8,663 nucleotides of DNA. Origin: DASVDK01 sp036381125 [NCBI: Thermodesulfobacteriota bacterium]. GTDB taxonomy: Bacteria > DASVDK01. The translations under genes and the position numbers were made by a program. Within the stretch, counting starts at the first letter, position 1. Each line of letters begins with the position of its first letter. Below the pieces are notes generated by a model that was not told where the DNA came from, made no database searches, and was given only the letters and a program-made list of their open reading frames with translations. Positions 7,318 through 8,663 of this stretch are shown here, in pieces. The stretch is taken from assembly GCA_036381125.1 (NCBI GenBank), contig DASVDK010000071.1, positions 1 through 8,663 of the forward strand. Reading direction: 5' to 3'.

Positions 7318-7334
7318 CGGAGGTGAGCCGCATG
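7318..7334 (+). promoter_or_regulatory. Ribosome binding site deciding the ftsB start
   Basis: GGAGGTGA at 7319-7326 is close to perfect anti-16S complementarity and is 5 bases from ATG 7332. The in-frame GTG at 7323 is part of this site and so is not the start. Confidence 0.65.
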
Positions 7335-7619
7335 AGCGGGAAGAGCCGCCTCTCGATCCGTGCCGTGCTCGCCGGCCTCGTGCTGGTCGGGATGGGCGTG
7401 GCCACCGTCTTCGGGGACCGGGGGCTCGTCCGGATGCTCGCGCTCGAGCGCGACCTCGCGGCGATCCAGGCGGCCACCGACCGCCTCGCCGAGGAGAACC
7501 GCCGGCTCGCCGCCGCGATCGCCCGGCTGCGCGACGACCCGCGGGCGCTCGAGGCGGCCGCCCGCCGCGACCTCGGCCTCGTCGCGCCCGACGAGATCGT
7601 CTTCGAGTTCCCGGAGTAG
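7332..7619 (+). CDS. ftsB: FtsB/DivIC-like septum formation initiator
   Basis: A 95-residue bitopic membrane protein with a short basic cytoplasmic end (MSGKSRLSIR) and one transmembrane helix at about 11-28. A periplasmic coiled coil follows at about 35-68 (LALERDLAAIQAATDRLAEE, then NRRLAAAIARLRDD). The conserved DivIC tail is DPRALEAAARRDLGLVAPDE, then IVFEF. FtsB joins FtsL and FtsQ in the divisome and helps activate septal peptidoglycan synthesis. ATG 7332 is chosen because GGAGGTGA at 7319-7326 lies 5 bases upstream; the GTG at 7323 falls within that ribosome binding site. The eno-ftsB order is common in bacteria, but here four genes and a terminator separate the two. The next gene begins 3 bases after the stop. 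FtsB, FtsL and DivIC are hard to separate by sequence alone; the position after eno favours FtsB. Confidence 0.88.
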   Translation: MSGKSRLSIRAVLAGLVLVGMGVATVFGDRGLVRMLALERDLAAIQAATDRLAEENRRLAAAIARLRDDPRALEAAARRDLGLVAPDEIVFEFPE

Positions 7620-7622
7620 CGC

Positions 7623-8663
7623 GCGTGGCGCCGGCGATCGTCGTCGCGGCGCTCGCCCTGGCCGCGGCCGGCCTCGGGGCGGCCCGCGCGGCCTGGCCCG
7701 CCGCGGCCGCGGCCTGGCCGCTCGTCTACCTTGCCGTCGCCGTCGCGGCGCTCCGCGCGTCGCCGGCCGCCGCCCTCCTCGTGGTCCTGGGCGGGGTCGC
7801 GGGGGAGGCCGTGCTGGCCTGGCCGCTCGCTCCCGGCGCCGTCGGCCGGGCCGCGCTCGACGCCCTCGTCGGCGCCGGCTTCGCGATCGGCCTTCCGGCG
7901 CTGGTCCGCCGGGACGCACGCCCCGCGGCGCCGGCGTCGGCGCCGGCCGACCCGCCCGCGGTCGACGCGCCGCCGGTCGACCACCAGGGGGAGGCCGACC
8001 AGGCGCTTCGCCGGATCCTCGCCGAGGTGCTCGCCGCCCAGGGGGCCGACGGCGCCGTCTTCCTCGCCGAGGACCCCGACAGCGGTCGCATCGTGGTGCG
8101 CTGTGCGGCACCCGACGGGGCGCCGGTCGACCTCGCCGGCCGTTACGACCGCGACGAGGAGGCCGTCTTCCGCTGGCTCTGGGAGCGCCGCCGCCTCCTC
8201 AGCATTCCGGAGATCGTGCCGGGGTTCCGGCGCGTGCCGTTCCTCCTGCCCGGGGCGCCGGTGCAGGCGTTCCTCGGCGTCCCGGTCCTGCGGGGCGCCG
8301 ACGTGCTCGGCGCGCTCTGCGTCTTCTCGCGCACGCCCGGGGCCTTCGGCCACGAGCAGGAGCGGCTGCTCGGCTTCGCCGCGCGGGAGATCGCGGAGTC
8401 GGTCGGCCAGGCGCGCCGGCTCGTCGTCACCTCCCGCCAGGCCCGCGACTTCGAGCGGCTCTTCCTCGCCATGCAGCGTCTCACCGCCACGCTCGACCTC
8501 GGCCCGCTCCTCGAGCAGATCCTCGAGGCGGCCGAGACGATCGCGCCGTACGACGACGCGGTGGTGCTCCTCGGCGAGGAGGAGGGCGCGTCGGTCCGCG
8601 TCGCGGCAGCCGGCCCGGGCGGCGCCGGGCGCCGCGCCGGCGGCCGGCGGGGACCGGCGAAGG
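7623..8663 (+). CDS. Membrane-anchored GAF-domain sensor protein (3' truncated)
   Basis: The frame stays open from GTG 7623 to the right edge (347 codons), so the C-terminus is missing. The start is supported by GGAG 6 bases upstream, and it follows the ftsB stop by 3 bases. Residues 1-93 are hydrophobic, Ala/Leu/Val-rich, with probably three membrane helices. Residues 95-120 form a Pro/Ala linker. Residues 125-265 form a GAF domain: RILAEVLAAQGADGAVFLAED, IVVRCAA, then FLGVPVLRGADVLGALCVFS and FGHEQERLLGFAAREIAESV, all family-typical. From about 275, FERLFLAMQRLTATLDLGPL and LEQILEAAETIAPYDDAVVL begin a second GAF domain that the window cuts. Such proteins sense small ligands or redox state and usually end in an output domain such as GGDEF, EAL or a histidine kinase. 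Which one applies here is not visible. Co-transcription with ftsB hints at a link to the cell cycle or envelope. Confidence 0.85.

Noticed and set aside
6450-8111. Minus-strand open frame of 553 codons opposite the cytochromes, ftsB and the GAF gene
   Set aside because: It is almost wholly Arg/Pro/Gly and crosses several real genes and a terminator. It is not a plausible protein.

Overview
This is a very GC-rich window in which third codon positions are almost always G or C. Gene density is high, spacing is short, and GTG starts are common. The gene content points to a Gram-negative bacterium: TatA, an ExbB/ExbD motor, CcdA, c-type cytochromes, an FtsB-like protein and a possible lipoprotein. 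The composition and gene mix recall uncultivated soil or subsurface lineages such as Methylomirabilota/Rokubacteria, Binatota or former Deltaproteobacteria. That placement is an inference, because the window holds no phylogenetic marker that settles it.

Layout. (1) At 2-2528 (+), the 3' part of a TIGR04283-type family 2 glycosyltransferase is followed after 4 bases by a 633-codon ORF. That ORF reads without a stop through a histidine phosphatase, a cysteine-less DsbA/HCCA-isomerase-like domain and a secretion-signal-like segment leading into a CsgG/LpoB/GNA1162-like domain. (2) At 2503-3915 (-), tatA, exbB and exbD form a compact apparent operon behind a good sigma70-type promoter. It converges on the fusion gene with a 26-base tail overlap. 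(3) At 4053-7258 (+), enolase is followed by ccdA, a gcvH-like gene, a monohaem cytochrome c and a trihaem c7-type cytochrome, ending in a plausible intrinsic terminator. (4) At 7332-8663 (+), an ftsB/divIC-like gene is followed by a GAF-domain sensor that runs off the right edge.

How the genes may work together. Enolase and ftsB are neighbours in many bacteria. Here a four-gene block lies between them: a thiol-reductant carrier used in cytochrome c maturation, an H-protein-like protein and two c-type cytochromes. This looks like a small periplasmic redox module. tatA-exbB-exbD would supply protein export and proton-driven energy transduction at the inner membrane; no TonB or TolA partner is visible.

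The points most worth attention are: the GcvH-like protein has Arg where the lipoylated Lys belongs, although the rest of the H-protein fold is well conserved; the three-part fusion places a signal-peptide-like segment in the middle of the chain; and the monohaem cytochrome lacks a sensible ATG/GTG/TTG start, although a strong Shine-Dalgarno sequence sits in front of an ACG codon that would begin a clean signal peptide. No mobile elements, tRNA or rRNA genes, or CRISPR arrays were seen. No stretch over 300 bases lacks a gene.
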